Below, in pieces: positions 1 through 12,383 of a DNA stretch of 64,000 bases. Positions within the stretch are counted from its first letter, which is position 1. Each line of letters begins with the position of its first letter. The notes below the pieces were generated by a model. It saw only the letters and a program-made list of their open reading frames with translations. It did no database searches and was not told where the DNA came from. The stretch is from positions 302,702,147 to 302,766,146 of the forward strand of contig NC_134455.1 of NCBI RefSeq assembly GCF_047948215.1. The letters run 5' to 3'. The position numbers and the translations under genes were made by a program. This DNA comes from Lycorma delicatula (Eukaryota; Arthropoda; Insecta; Hemiptera; Fulgoridae).

Positions 1-1862
1 AGATAAGGCAAAAAACGTGGAAGAAGAATGGGAGAATGTTAAAAAGAGAACTGGTAGAAAAACTTGGATTTCAGACAACATATTGCAGCTGATGGATGAA
101 CGTAGAAAATATAAGAATGCTAGTGATGAAGAAAGTAAAAGGAACTAATGACAATTAGGAAATACTCTAAACAAGAAGTGCAAACTAGTAAAAGAAGAGT
201 GGATTAAAGGAAAGTGTTCAGAAGTGGAAAGAGAAATGAACATTGGTAAAATAGACAGAGCATACAGGAAAGTTAAGGAAAATTTTGAGGTACATAAATT
301 AAAATCTAATAATCTGTTTAACAAAGATGGTACACTGATTTATAATATGAAAGGCAAAGTCAATAGGTAGGTGGAATATATTGAAGAGTTATACAGAGGA
401 AATGAATTAGAAAATGGTGTTATAGAGGAAGAAGAGGAAGTTGAAGAGGATGAAAGAGGAGAAACAATTTTGAGATCTATTGATAGATTATACAAACTGG
501 TGTGGAATATTTATGAAAAAGGGGAAGTTCCATCAGATTTCAAAAAGAGTGTTATAGTCATGATACCAAAGAAAACAGGAGCAAATAAATGTGATGAATA
601 AACAATTAGCTTAACTAGTCATGCATCAAAAATCTTAACTAGAATTCTGTACAGAAGAATTGAGAGGAGAGAGGAAGAAGTGTTAGGAGAAGTCCAATTT
701 GGTTTCAGGAAAACTATAGGGACAAGGGAAGCAATTTTAGGCCTCAGATTAATAATAGAAGGATGATTAAAAAACCAAACCAACATCCTTGGCATTTATA
801 GACCTAGAAAAGGCATTCGATAATATAGACTGGAATAAAATGTTCAGAATTTTAAAAAAATTAGGGTTCAAATACAGAGATAGAAGAACGATTACTAACA
901 TTTACAGGAAGCAAACAGCAACAGTAATAATTGAACATAAAAAAGAAGCCGTAATATAAAAGGGAGTCCAACAAGGATGTTCCCTATCACCGTTACTTTT
1001 TAATCTTTACAAAGAAATAGCAGTTAATGATGTTAAAGTACAATTTAAATCTGGAGTAACAGTACAAGGTGAAAAGATAAAGATGCTACAATTTGCTGAT
1101 GATATAATAATTCTAGCTGAGAGTAAAAAGATTTAGAAGAAACGGCATGGATAAAGTCCTACACAAGAACTACCACAAGAAAATAAAAAAGAACAAAACG
1201 AAAGTAATGAAATGTAGTAGAAATAATGAAGATGGATCACTGAATGTGAAAATAGGAAGAGAAAAGATTATGGAGGTAGAAGAATTTTGTTATTTGGGAA
1301 GTAGAATTACTAAAGATGGACGAAGCAGGAGCGATATAAAATGCCGAATAGCACAGGCGAAATGAGCTTTCAGTTAGAAATAAAATTTGTTTACATCAAA
1401 AAATAATTTAAACGTCAGGTAAAGATTTTTGAAAGTATATGTTTGGAGCATCGCTTTATATGGAAGTGGAACTTGGACGATCTGAGTACCTGAGAAGAAA
1501 AGATCAGAAGCTTTTGAAATGTGGTGCTATAAGAGAATGTTAAAAATCAGATGGGTTAATAAAGTGACAAATGAAGAGGTGTTGCAGCAAATCAATGAAG
1601 AAAAGAAACATTTGGAAAAATATAGTTAAAAGAAGAGACAGACTTATAGGCTACATACTTAGGCATCCTGGAATAGTCGCTTTAATATTGGAAGGACAGG
1701 TAGAAGGAAATAATTGTGTTGGCAGGCCACGTTTGGAATATGTAAAACAAATTTTTAGGGATGTAGGATGTAAGGGGTATACCGAAATGAAATGATTAGC
1801 ACTAGATAGAGAAATCTTGGAGAGCTGCATCAAACCAGTCAAATGACTGAAGACAAAAAAAA
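1..1862 (+). mobile_element. Degraded RTE-type non-LTR retrotransposon, 5' end outside window
   Basis: The reading frames, joined across several stops and frameshifts, give a LINE reverse transcriptase with its C-terminal region. Visible landmarks are a palm motif read as FIDLEKAFD near 794-822, GVQQGCSLSP near 963-992 and the catalytic FADD at 1092-1103. After them comes the LGSRITKDGR stretch near 1297 and the tail ending SNQSND just before a short A-run at 1854-1862. The copy at 58,365-59,240 matches it through the whole 3' part, which fixes the 3' end. The region before about 500 matches the linker between endonuclease and reverse transcriptase in such elements. The endonuclease would lie upstream of the window. 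Assignment to RTE rather than another LINE clade is inference from the overall look. Confidence 0.85.
61..1851 (+). pseudogene. Reverse transcriptase pseudogene of the RTE-type LINE
   Basis: The longest surviving open pieces are 371-601, 1147-1365 and 1571-1795, in different frames. This shows several frameshifts and in-frame stops, for example TAA at 598-600. The order of pieces is collinear with a LINE ORF2: linker, RT fingers and palm, thumb, then a basic C-terminal domain. The FADD catalytic aspartates are still encoded although the frame is broken. The element cannot make a full protein as it stands. Compared with the 58.4-kb copy it carries many more substitutions and indels, so it is the older of the two. 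Confidence 0.82.
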
Positions 1863-2271
1863 TTTGGCAAATTATTAGGGTTTTTTTCTTTTTGAAGTTT
1901 TAGGAGCATTGATTTCTGTGGTCCCCTTTCTACATCAAAAGAAAGGAAATATTTCTTTCCCACCCTGTTAAAAAAAAACCTGCAACATAGTCAGTAGACT
2001 AGTCTTGACATAACAGCTCATCCAAAAAAAAAGTATATCAATGGAAATTAAAACCCCAAAAGGAAGACAATATGATAAGGTTGTAAATAGTCTTGCCACT
2101 TAAAATCACTTAAAATTTACAGACTAAAAACATTTCAAAAAAACTTGTTAAAATTACTTAAAACGCACAAACCATTTCCAAACAAATGTCAGAATGTTCA
2201 AATGCTGCAATAATGACACACGATTATTAAAAAATCATATTTTCATAACAAAATTTCTTCAATCTCATTCT
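1863..2271. other. AT-rich spacer, nothing recognised
   Basis: This spacer holds homopolymer A runs and no coding frame or repeat that I can name. It separates the 3' end of the RTE-type relic from a more GC-rich, coding-like stretch on the minus strand. Confidence 0.5.
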
Positions 2272-2915
2272 TTAATAATTTACACTTTTTTTGCTTCTTT
2301 TTCCCATCTTCCTGAAGGCCTCGATGTCAAACTCCAGAGAGTCAAAGGACTCGAAGATGGATTCTTCTGATCCTTCGCAGTAAACCATGGTGGATCTCCT
2401 ACTCCCGGCATCAGAAAATACCAGCTTCGACGGTACAGTCAGCAGTGCATCAAAATTGAGACTTGATGCACTCCCGGCTAGAGCATATGGAGCGGCCAAA
2501 GTGTTCACCCCCTCGTTCAAAGGTCTCCGTGCTTTTAGGGTTTCCATTATGATTTTTCAAAATCTGTTTCGTCTATCATCTTTATTTCCGCCTTCTCAGA
2601 TCCCTGAGTGGGGATTTTGTTGATTTGAACTTTAATTAGTAATTTTGTTTTCTCAGGTTTTTGTTGAGCTTTTCCTTCATTTTTCTTCACTTTAGAAATG
2701 GTCGAAGGTCAATCCTTGGTGAAGAAGTCGTTGTGTTAGTGACATCCCTACCTTCTATAACGGTTTATGACGTTTGTTTAACTGGTCTAGTCTTCAGCTT
2801 CTCGTTAATGATGTATTCGATCATTTTCACTAATGCCGGTAGCAGTTCAGACATCACATCTCTAGTTTTAAAGGGGGTTACAGAAACTGCTAGGACTGCA
2901 GCAATCTGCACGTAG
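2272..2915 (-). pseudogene. Coding-like relic, possibly the ORF1/ORF2 region of a LINE
   Basis: Base composition is clearly richer in G+C than the flanks. The minus strand carries a 91-codon open frame at 2547-2272 with acidic and serine-rich segments. Upstream of it, 2915-2550 reads as a broken frame with LLPALVKMIEYIINEKL. That segment resembles the hydrophobic C-terminal part of some Jockey-type ORF1 proteins. No zinc knuckle, endonuclease or reverse transcriptase motif is visible, so the family call is a weak inference. It could instead be a decayed host exon. I saw no splice sites that would support that. Confidence 0.3.
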
Positions 2916-3098
2916 GAATCTTTGCAATCTTCGGTGATCTACTAATCACTATTTACTTCATATCATAGTAGCTGACCTTCTGTACAGTCTGCATTTCCTA
3001 GATTGCGACTTCTGCTTATAAACTAGAAAGATACGGGATTTTACTGAGTGTTGTTCATGGCAATTGATGCACATAGGTTTGATCAAAACTAACAATAC

Positions 3099-3100
<2 letters not shown>

Positions 3101-3152
<52 letters not shown>
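3101..3152. repeat. (TA)n microsatellite
   Basis: About 25 uninterrupted TA units. The minus-strand open frame that runs across it (tyrosine-isoleucine repeats) is an artefact of the repeat. Confidence 0.95.
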
Positions 3153-3157
<5 letters not shown>

Positions 3158-3239
3158 TACATGTTGATCGTTCTGATTAATTTGAAATTCACAGAAAATA
3201 AATGCAGTCATTTTTAATTAATGATGATTGTAGATTTCT

Positions 3240-3880
3240 TTTAACAAAAGGAATGAGAATAGAAGGCAATAAGCTGATGAATGTGTAGAAAAATAAGAAA
3301 AATTTAACATCTACAACAGTACAAGTACTTAGATATTTTATAGTAACAAAAAATTGCCAAATGAAATAAAAAATTGAATAACAATAGGTATGAAGACATT
3401 CAATAGAAAGAAACAGTTTTTACATAATAAAATGAAGTAAGACTTGTGTGATGTTTCGTAAAACATTATGCTTAGTGTTGCTAAGTACGGTTTAAAACCT
3501 GGATACTAAAGAAAAAAGGATAAAGAAATGTTGAAGAGCTTTTAAGTGTGGGAAACAGGAAGTTGGAGAAGATTAAATGGAGAGACAAAGTAAATGGGGG
3601 CTAAATGAAGAGAGTAGACAAGAATATAAGTTTAATTAGAACAGATCAAAACAGGAAACAAACCGACTAAACATCATAAGAGTAGAGAGATTGATCAAAA
3701 CAGTGATGATCAGTCAAATGCGAAAAGGACAAAGGCCGAAAAAATTAAAACTTATATATAAAAGGAAATGTGAGCTATTATCAATTGCTCAAAAAACAGC
3801 TGGAAATATAAAATAATGATGGCAGATATAATGCATGGGTCCTGCTTCAGAGCATATAACCTTGTAGTTTGGTTGTATTT
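3240..3880 (+). mobile_element. Old RTE-type LINE 3' fragment
   Basis: Read across several frames this stretch keeps the collinear order of an RTE-type C-terminal region. First comes a NRKKQ-like segment with a HNKMK stretch near 3395-3435. Next are SVAKYGLKTWILKKKDKE near 3470-3525 and a tryptophan- and arginine-rich part near 3550-3610. It ends in a segment read as MMADIMHGSCF near 3815-3850. The equivalent positions in the 58.4-kb copy are the ALYGSETW and ESWRAAS segments. It is a different and older subfamily from the copy at 1-1862. Stops and frameshifts are frequent, so no product is expected. Confidence 0.6.
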
Positions 3881-4379
3881 TAAAATATTATTATCTCTCT
3901 GACCCGGTTATAAAGATTTAAATATAAAATAACTCCAAAAAATTAAATAATTTGTTTTTATATGATGAAATTAGTTACTTTACAATTATTTATGAAAGAA
4001 CAGTAGAAAACAACAAAATCCAGAATTTATAAACCTCCTTGATGATAGTAATCATCACGTGACAATGATCAGTATTTTTTATTGCTGTTTCAATACTTGT
4101 AAGATTGAAACAACTACAACTTACTTAAGACCTACACTAGTGCAAATCTTTATTATATCAACATTAGAGGGATATGTTCTCAATCTAACTATCATCTACC
4201 TGTGAATTATGGATTTAAGGCGATTTACTAATTTTTCTGTGAGAAGATCATTGATTTATTAAAATGAATATACGAGAATATACTGAATATATATATGATC
4301 TAATTAAACTTCCATTCTCATCTACAATCTTCATTTCTTCTTCATTTTTCACTTTCACTCCATTACTTCTCTCCATATG
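3881..4379. other. AT-rich spacer, nothing recognised
   Basis: This stretch has no coding frame or structured repeat that I can support. The small open frame at 4433-4248 on the minus strand runs into the terminal repeat of the next element and looks like chance. Confidence 0.45.
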
Positions 4380-6070
4380 TATGTATAATGTGTTTCCCAC
4401 GGAGAATGCAACACGCTTTTGATTTAGTATCACTCACCCATTCTCCTACCGATTCTAATGAAACATTACAGACCTTTTAACAAAGGTTCTACAAATTTTC
4501 TGTGAAAATTTCAACCTGCTAGAATTTATAAAAACAAAACGGCAGCTTTCAAATTAAAATATCAATTTCAGATAAACCACATTTCATTACAAAATAGCCG
4601 GTAAGAATGATTAAAAGCAAATGATGTTTTGTTAAACAGCTGTTCAAATGGAACAAGTTAATAATTAGTCATAATCTTGCTTCACTTTTCTGTGCAAACA
4701 TTTAATTGTTAAAATGGGATTTACAACTGAACAAAAAGTTAAATGTTGTGCATGGGCCATTGCATTTGACAATCTAACAGAGTTCATACGATATTTCAGA
4801 GCTGAATTTCCTGATGTTGATCCACCAATCAAAATGTCAATCTCTGAGTGGAAGTGTTTCTTGTCAAAAACTGGCAGTATAATTAAAATATATAGTTGAC
4901 CTACAGATGAAGGAAAAGAGAAAATGGTGTATTTTATTACTCCAATCTCCAGGTAAACCTACTTCAGAGAAAAAAGTTAAGGTAATGTTGTGCCAAAATC
5001 GACTATCCAAAGAATAGAAAAAAGGAATAAAGTAATGTTTTTTAAAAGCCACCTGGTTCCACCTGGTGGAAGCAGGTAGCCGCTCTTCTATCTAGATCAT
5101 CTTCCACCTGGAGAAAATGACGTAGATGACCTAGGAGATTTGTTTGTTCTCGCATTATTGAGCATCATGAAGTCGATCCAGACTGGCATGAACGTGTTGT
5201 ATTCTCAGATAAATCTACTTTCTGCCTTAACGGTATGATAAGTAGGCATAACTGTAATTACTATAACACCAAAAACCGTCATATTCTTGAGAAAAGCAGC
5301 TTAAATCAAAAGACATTACCATCTGGGCAGCTGTTACTGTCAATGTTGAATTATCCTACAACATATCAGTCAATCTGATGACTGCCTAGAAGTGTTAAAT
5401 CAACACATAAAGCCTCATTTTACAGTTCCAGAAATGAGATATGCTATTTTTAGCAAGATGGAGCAGCACCTTATTTTGCAAAAAACCCATTTAAACTACT
5501 ACTAAATACTCACATTCAGGGTTCTTGGGTTGGTCGTGGAAGTGAATTTTTGAACTGGCTATCAAGGTTACCTGACCTTATTGTCTGTGACTTTTTCTTG
5601 TGGGTTTAAAGGAATGTGTGTACTCTCACAGCCTTAACAGAAATGAAGATTTGAAGAGGATCATTGAAGAAGTAATTATACGAGTTCCAAGACATTTCTT
5701 TACGACTGCATAGTAGGATTTATTAAACCATGTCACCACTGTGTCACTGTTGATGGATTTTTAGTTTGAGTAAAGTATTTTCTTTATTAATTCATACAAA
5801 AATTTCTCATAATTTTAGGAGTTAGTTTCATTTTGTAAAGAGTCGTTTTCGTTTTGTATTTCATCTGATTTTAATCATTTTTGAAATGAATAAAAACTGT
5901 GGTTCATCCTAAACTGATGTTTTTATTTAAAAGCCGCCATTTTATTTCTGTAAATCCTAAAAGGTTAAAATTTTCACAGAACAAAGAACCATCGAATTGT
6001 TAGGGGAATTGACGATGATACTAAACCAAAAGTGTATATTTCATCGTGGGATACGTGTAATGTATTGCAA
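4380..6070 (+). mobile_element. Mariner-like DNA transposon with roughly 200-bp terminal inverted repeats
   Basis: The left end (4380-4600) and right end (5888-6070) are imperfect inverted copies. Matching blocks include TTTAGTATCA at 4424-4433 against its complement near 6015-6024, TTCTGTGAAAATTT near 4498 against AAAATTTTCACAGAA near 5968, and the segment around ACCACATTT near 4575 against AACTGTGGTT near 5895. The repeats are far longer than the roughly 30 bp common in mariner elements. Between them lies the decayed transposase gene described separately. Exact termini and the target duplication were not resolved. Confidence 0.75.
4714..5765 (+). pseudogene. Mariner/Tc1-type transposase pseudogene (DUF4817-like N-terminus)
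   Basis: The frame opens with MGFTTEQKVKCC and a helix-turn-helix-like segment (FRAEFPDVDPP), as in insect mariner-like transposases annotated with DUF4817. A DDE-type catalytic core follows, in pieces. VFSDKSTF has its aspartate at 5208-5210. QDGAAPYFAKNPF has its aspartate at 5457-5459, then WVGRGSEF, and PDLIVCDFFLW supplies the third aspartate. As read, the second and third aspartates are separated by 43 residues. The first open frame stops at 4899, and more stops and frameshifts follow, so it is inactive. The position is central between the inverted repeats. Confidence 0.8.
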
Positions 6071-7249
6071 GCTTTATCATTAATGTAAGTTAATATGAAA
6101 TAAATTGTAATTTTCAAATTAATCGCTGATCAAAGCTAAAAAAACAGCTTAGATGATTCTGTTAATTTATAGATTAATTGCTGTAAGACCTTATGAAAGA
6201 ATTTTGATTCTAGAATTATAGCTAGTAGAGATATTGACGTATTATGTTCGGCTTCTTTATGAATTAAATTTTGTAATGTTTACTATATTGTAAAGTTATG
6301 AGGATAACGTTTTTATTACAATTTATTATTACTTACTGTTATTACTCTGGAGGGAAATTATTCAGCATAAAACTTATTTACTATTATATTTGAAAAACTG
6401 ACCAATTTCTGCCCCTTCTGCGTTTACCATGAAGTTATAAAATAATTATTTTTTAAAATATACTCGTTCAATTTAATTTATTATAATCATCAACTTCAAT
6501 TTATTATATAACTTTAAATTAATTATCATTTTATTATTATTATGAATTTGTTATTCGTGAACAAAAGTAACACAATGTATATCCCATATCTCTGCCAGTT
6601 ACTAAAATTTTACGAGTCAAAAAAAATAAATTTAGCAAGTTGAGATTAAGCAGATCCATTTAAATTTCCGCAACGATTAAAGGTTTATTCACTCACAGTA
6701 CTGACGTGTTCTCGCAACAGTGGAATTCCACCTGCTCCAGTAATAAAAATTTGGTTATCTTACTTTGTAATCGACATGTACGAACAGACCCGTGACAGAA
6801 CCGTTCAGTACCACTAAAAACATAGAACGTGCATAGCGAGTGAAAATAGAATTAGTTGAAAATTATATTTTTTTGGTTTTTATTGTCGTGATAGTATGTA
6901 TTCTTTGTATTTTTTGTAATAATTAGTTTAATATTTAATGTTGTAAAAATAAAGTAGAAATAATTTTTTTTATATTTTCCTGAACAATTTGGAAAATAGT
7001 GGTTAAAATAATTTTGAGGGAAAAAAACGCAAAAATCAGGCTAAACTTTTTAAATATGGTATAGAATAGAATTTTACTGGGCATAAGTTATTTCATAATA
7101 ATAGTAGTCAATGTCAAAAAAGGATTGTATAGAAACGATTACACTAATACAAAGAGGTTTAAAATAATTATTGTTCATGAATACAACTTCATAAATAACT
7201 TTGTATAGAAATAATCTACTAATAAATAGAAAACTAATATTTTTTATTC
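6071..7249. other. AT-rich spacer, nothing recognised
   Basis: This stretch has no open frame above background and no named repeat. A few GC-richer patches near 6690-6800 have no recognisable structure. Confidence 0.45.
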
Positions 7250-7540
7250 AACCCACCGGTTGGTCTAGTGGTAAACTCGGCGTCGTAAATTAGCTGATTT
7301 CGAAGTCGAAGTTCTTAGGTTCAAATCCTAATAAAAGTAGTTACTTTTATTCGGATTTGAATACTAGATCGTGGATACCGGTGTTCTTTGGTGGTTGGGT
7401 TTCAATTAACCACACATCTCAGGAGTAGTCGACCTAAGTTTGTTCAAGACTACAAATTTACCGGTACAGTTACATTACACTGATAAGTCGCTAATGAATG
7501 TAACTGTTGGTGCGACTGTAAATAAGAGTATTAAAAAAAA
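7250..7540 (+). mobile_element. tRNA-derived SINE (SINE-A head, variant tail)
   Basis: The 5' part has RNA polymerase III promoter elements. A box A-like TGGTCTAGTGG begins near 7261 and a box B-like GGTTCAAATCC begins near 7319. A body follows with GATCGTGGATACCGG and TTTGGTGGTTGGGTTTCAATTAA. This body is shared with the copies near 18.9, 21.8-22.8 and 57.4 kb. The 3' tail (about 7455-7530) differs from those copies and ends in an A-rich stretch. A clean target duplication was not found. Confidence 0.8.
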
Positions 7541-7680
7541 TAATTTAAATTCAAAATTATAACAAAATCTAAAACTTTTACAATTTAGAAATACTTCTAA
7601 GAATTATAATTACTCTTTTTTATAAGCTTTTATTTAACTTGCTTTAGTTATAATCAGATCTTGCAACTGCTATATCTTTT

Positions 7681-7738
7681 GATCTATCGTATGAAAATCA
7701 ATGAAATTTGATCTATCGTATGAAAATCAATGAAGTTT
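7681..7738. repeat. Two-copy 29-bp tandem duplication
   Basis: The unit starting GATCTATCGTATGAAAATCA is present twice in direct succession. The copies differ at one position near the unit end. Confidence 0.9.
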
Positions 7739-8813
7739 GGTACACGTATGTAACTTCGATGTGTAAAAATAAATATTTTTACTTTTTAGTCTTAATAAAC
7801 AAACAAACTTGAACAAACAATAATATTCAGATATAAATATTTAGAATTTTTTTTTATGTAAAAAGTTTATTGTTAAGACTAAAAAGCAAAAAATTAAAAA
7901 AAAAAATTAAAAAAAATTACAAAAATATATTTGATTACATATAAAAAATTATTTTTTAAAAAAGCTTCTATTTAACTAATATTAATATTAAAATTAATAA
8001 AAAGAAACAAATTAGAAAAATCCTATAAAAAGTAAAAAATAAGAATTATAACAAATTGAGAATTTTAAACAAAAAAATATAATATATTAACAAATACAAA
8101 AATGCACTGAAAAGTAAAAAATAAATTATATAAATATCTAATAAATAAAAAATAAATAAATGTATACATTAACATCCGGAAAATTTCCTTCCGGTTTTTT
8201 GGATTCCTTAGGGGTTAAAACGTCAAGATCCGGTGAAAACCGCATATGCTCAAATTGGGTAAATTACAATACTTTTCCTTCTAGAGCTATAGCTCTCTTA
8301 CAGAAGCTATTTAGACAGAAAGTAAATATTGTAAGAATATTGCTTGCAGTGAGTGGTTTACTTCTACCAGATTTTTTAATTCAAACTAAAAATATCCCGT
8401 AACACTTTCTGTTGTAAAAAAATTAATATAGAATTTTGATGTGCTCGCCTTCGTCCAGTTTAGTAGGTTATATAAAAATAATCAAAAAACGTTTTCATAT
8501 CACCCATAAATCGTACGTTATAAATAAAAGTAGGCAAATCTCGCTTTGTAATTAACTTTATGAAAATTTAGCAATCTACTTTCATAAATTTAATTGGCAT
8601 AAATTGGCAATTCTATTTTCAAGCAATTCCCTTAATCGATAGCATAGAATATTTAATCGTAAAGTTCGTTTTTCATATTAGGCTACTAGTATACAAAATA
8701 AATATTAGTATCATGTAATTAATAAAAATTGGAATAATTTTACGTTTGGATAATTTGTAATGTTAATAAATTCCAGTTTTTAAGAATATCATTACAGAAT
8801 GAAGAATACTTAT

Positions 8814-8850
8814 TTATAGTCCTTAAAGGGTTAATTATAGTCCTTAAAGG
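8814..8850. repeat. Short tandem duplication (TTATAGTCCTTAAAGG)
   Basis: The 16-base core TTATAGTCCTTAAAGG occurs twice, separated by a few bases. Confidence 0.8.
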
Positions 8851-10841
8851 TTTAGTAGTATAAATTGTTTTTATGAACACCCTTACAAATGGATATTTTT
8901 GTACTAGCTTAAGTTAAGTAAACTTCGTTATACGTATAAAATATTAAAGTTAATACCTTTTTTTAGCTCAATTTTAAACTTTTTTAAGTGTTAGAATAAT
9001 CATAAACTACGGATAAACTTTCCTCCTCAACAAAACAACAATAAGAGGTCGTGAATTTAACCGCTTCTACTCATTTTACTGTTATGCGTTATCATAAAAA
9101 TGTATCAAAACCTCGTACTACAAAGCTGGTGGTGATACCTAGTGAGGAAAGATATAATCAAGTAATACTAACTGTTCAATGAAGTAATCATATCGATATA
9201 TATGACTTTATAGTTTTAATTACGAAATTGAAAAATAACATAAACACATTTCTTTTTAAAATTATGTTAATTGATAAATCTTCTTTTAAAATTAGCAGTT
9301 TTAAGCTAAAAAAACCTTTTCGTTTTTTTTTGTTTTTTTTTTTTTATAAAAAGGTACGTTTATAGATAGATATTGACTATTTATAGATAGAAATTCTAGT
9401 CGAGTATAAAGTATATCGATATTATATTTTACAATAAAAATTTATTAATGTGTGTAAAATGATGAGAGTTTTTAATTGACTGCGTTGTAAATAATTTAAA
9501 TGAAAAAATTATTTCATCCTAAATCTAAAAAACTAAAAACACCGCAGTACATTCTCGTAATAGTTGGTTCTACATCCACTAGGTGGTACTGTAATCAACA
9601 GAATTACTGTAGTATTTTGCTGCATAAAATAAATTTTAAAACCCCCTTCTGTTACCGTTAGTAAAATGAATGAGAGACGGACCGCCTAACGCCCGTTTAA
9701 TCTTCGCTATGTTCAATCATTAATTTTTTTTGTGGTAATCTGCTTTTGAAAATAATTTTAATATGAACTAGTTAAAAATTTTAGATAGTCTAAATAGGTG
9801 ATAATGTCGACAAATAATGTACTTGTAATAATAAAAATGAAAAAATATTAGATAAGCTGCAAATTTAAAATTATTCCAGTTTATTACTTTCCAAATTCAT
9901 TTTTTTTTTTAACGTAGTCAGATATATACTCCCATCTACGAATTTCTCTAATACTAAATTAAAAGTAGTTTTATCCATGATACGTATATAGTCACTTTAC
10001 ATTACACAAAGCGATAAAATAAATAAATGAATGGTAATTCATAAGAAGTAGGTCTACAGTCAGGTTAAATAAAATGCCTTAAATTTAGACTAAAAAAAAT
10101 TGGCTAAGTGAATTTTTACAAAGCCTGTTTTTATAGCACCCTTAAAAATAAAAAAAATGCTTCCACCAGTCAGACTGTAGTATCCACTATACTACCGGGG
10201 GATATTATTATCTAACATATTAGGAATTGGAAGCTTGAAACTTCAAGCTAAAACTTTATTTGCTTGCTCGTAGTTACCAGTGTAGTTTAATCAATGCACT
10301 CTTTCAAGAGCGTGACTGTAAGAATGAAAAGAGTTTTACCAATAAACTATAAATATGCTTATGGACTGTAGTGAGACAATAAAATATCGAAATAAAACTT
10401 GCTAAAAAAATATTATAAATACAATTCGCCGACAAGAAACAAGCATCAATCCAAGCATAAACAAATTCAGCAAGAGTAATTGCAGTAAATTACTACATTG
10501 TACAGACCAGACAATCATTCACCTGCAGGAATAAGAAAAACATATAGGAACAACATACAAAAAAATTAAATTCTCTGTTTGATAACAATAAGACACACTA
10601 TAAATATATTAATTGCAGCATTCAAATTTAAGATACGAAGCACATAAAAACCACAATAATTGAACTATAGAAATCGTTTAAACTAACCAAATTTGATAAA
10701 ATCAATATATTAAGTAAACTAATATGACACAGATAATTTTTTTTTTTTTTTTATTTAAGTTGTTTCCTAACTTGATAAGACAAATACCATTAACAACGAC
10801 TACAGGTAAAAGTTTCAAAAAAATATGTTATTGAAAAGAAA

Positions 10842-10878
10842 AGTGCGCGCGCGTGCGCGTGTGTGTCTGCGTGCGAGC
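10842..10878. repeat. Alternating purine-pyrimidine (CG/TG) tract
   Basis: A run of GCGCGCGTGCGCGTGTGTGT followed by more CG and TG steps. This composition favours Z-DNA, and it stands out in the AT-rich surroundings. Confidence 0.85.
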
Positions 10879-12383
10879 ATAAATATTCTTCAAAAATTCT
10901 AATTTTGATTGGATAACAGAAAATAAAACGGGAAATGACGAAATATATGGTAGAATCAATTACAGATAAATAATATATAAAAATGTTGTTGTCGCCTAAA
11001 CCTCATTAGTTTATTTACTATTTTATCAAGTTTGTTTTTCCAATATCAAAATATAAATAAATTCTAATGTTTTAAGTAACATTTATAATTATTCATAAAA
11101 TCCATTTTTCTTCATTGACAAAAACAACACATCCTCAAAAGATCTTAAAAATTCATACATCTGGTGATATTAGTTTTTATTTTAGTTTATGAAATAAATT
11201 CCTAAAACGGTTATGTTATTTTCTATATAAAATTACACTTCAACTATCGAATGATTGAAAACCGTTTATAGAAATTCAATTTTTTGAAATTTTCGTAAAA
11301 GAAATAGGCGTTTTTACTTCCCGAATTTTTACAGTTATTTTATTTTTAAAATAAATATGTTTCAGAAGAATATTTCAGTTATAGTAATCCTAGAACGAAT
11401 TTTCATTAATAGGAAAATAAAATAACAATAATAATAGTAATAATAAATAAAAATTATATTAGCGTATTAGGTAATTTTTAGTCACGTCATTACATCAATA
11501 AATCATATAACTGGATAATTAAATTAACTAACAATTCATTTGAAAAGTTATTTAAATTTTAAAAAACAATTTAAGAAAAAGAATCCCTTTCGTCACGCCG
11601 GAAGGCGGAGGTAGATTTCATCGATGCTAAATAGGGAATAAAAAAGATTTCCACCTTAAACTTAAGAAAAACTTCAAATTTACCCAATACGACAATGGTT
11701 GCATGTGAAAAAAGTTTCACATGTTTAGCATACGACAAGCCCCATCTTACAATTCCAGCAATATTTTATCATCCCTTGCCGTAAGGGTTGGTCAAACAAA
11801 AAATTGTTTCAGACAAAAGTTTTAAGTTATGTTTAGAAAACTAATGACTACTTAAAACCGATTCGATGCTGTGCCTATTAAGGAAGGTATGATTTTATTT
11901 TTTGTCTTCGAAACCCCAGTTTTCCCACCTCCTGGGCCAATGGTAGGTGATATCAAAGAACTTTACTTATATAATTTTTAGGTCCTTATCCAAAGAATAG
12001 TAGAACTTTAAATGAATCGATATTTTACTTAATAACAAAGTTATAGCGACATTTTGTTTTTTTCGAAAAAGCCTTCACATCACCACCACGATCCGATTTT
12101 TCTCATTAACGAATTCGATCGAGATTTTTGGTCGTTATATTTTATGTATGGATTTGAAAGTGATTGGCGCAAAATTACGGCAATTATCGTGTGGTGTCCA
12201 AAAGAAAGTGGATTCTTTGAACTGATGGTGGTTTTGGGGTCTAGGGGGATTGAAACGGAAAGATATGTCGAAATTTTCCGATAGTCGAATCATGGTACGC
12301 ATTACAATAGGTAGCTTTCATATGAAATCTACGTAATATATAATTTAAACTGTTAATTAATATATGGTTAAGTAAGATAAAAT
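10879..12383. other. Spacer; 11,580-12,360 looks like an unnamed dispersed repeat
   Basis: The first part is AT-rich without signals. From about 11,580 the composition becomes more mixed, with mid-length open frames (12,054-12,284 plus and 12,495-12,241 minus) but no recognisable domain. The texture resembles non-coding repeat DNA of insect genomes, but I cannot name a family. Confidence 0.35.

Larger units (their letters stand above)
7541..10841. other. AT-rich spacer with short tandem duplications
   Basis: This stretch has no gene that I can support. The 80-codon open frame at 8160-8402 sits in slightly GC-richer DNA with a short palindrome (TAGAGCTATAGCTCT near 8282). It is more likely repeat-derived than a gene. 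Short tandem duplications are listed separately. Confidence 0.4.

Noticed and set aside
2958..3158. Minus-strand frame with tyrosine-isoleucine repeats
   Set aside because: It is a translation of the TA microsatellite.
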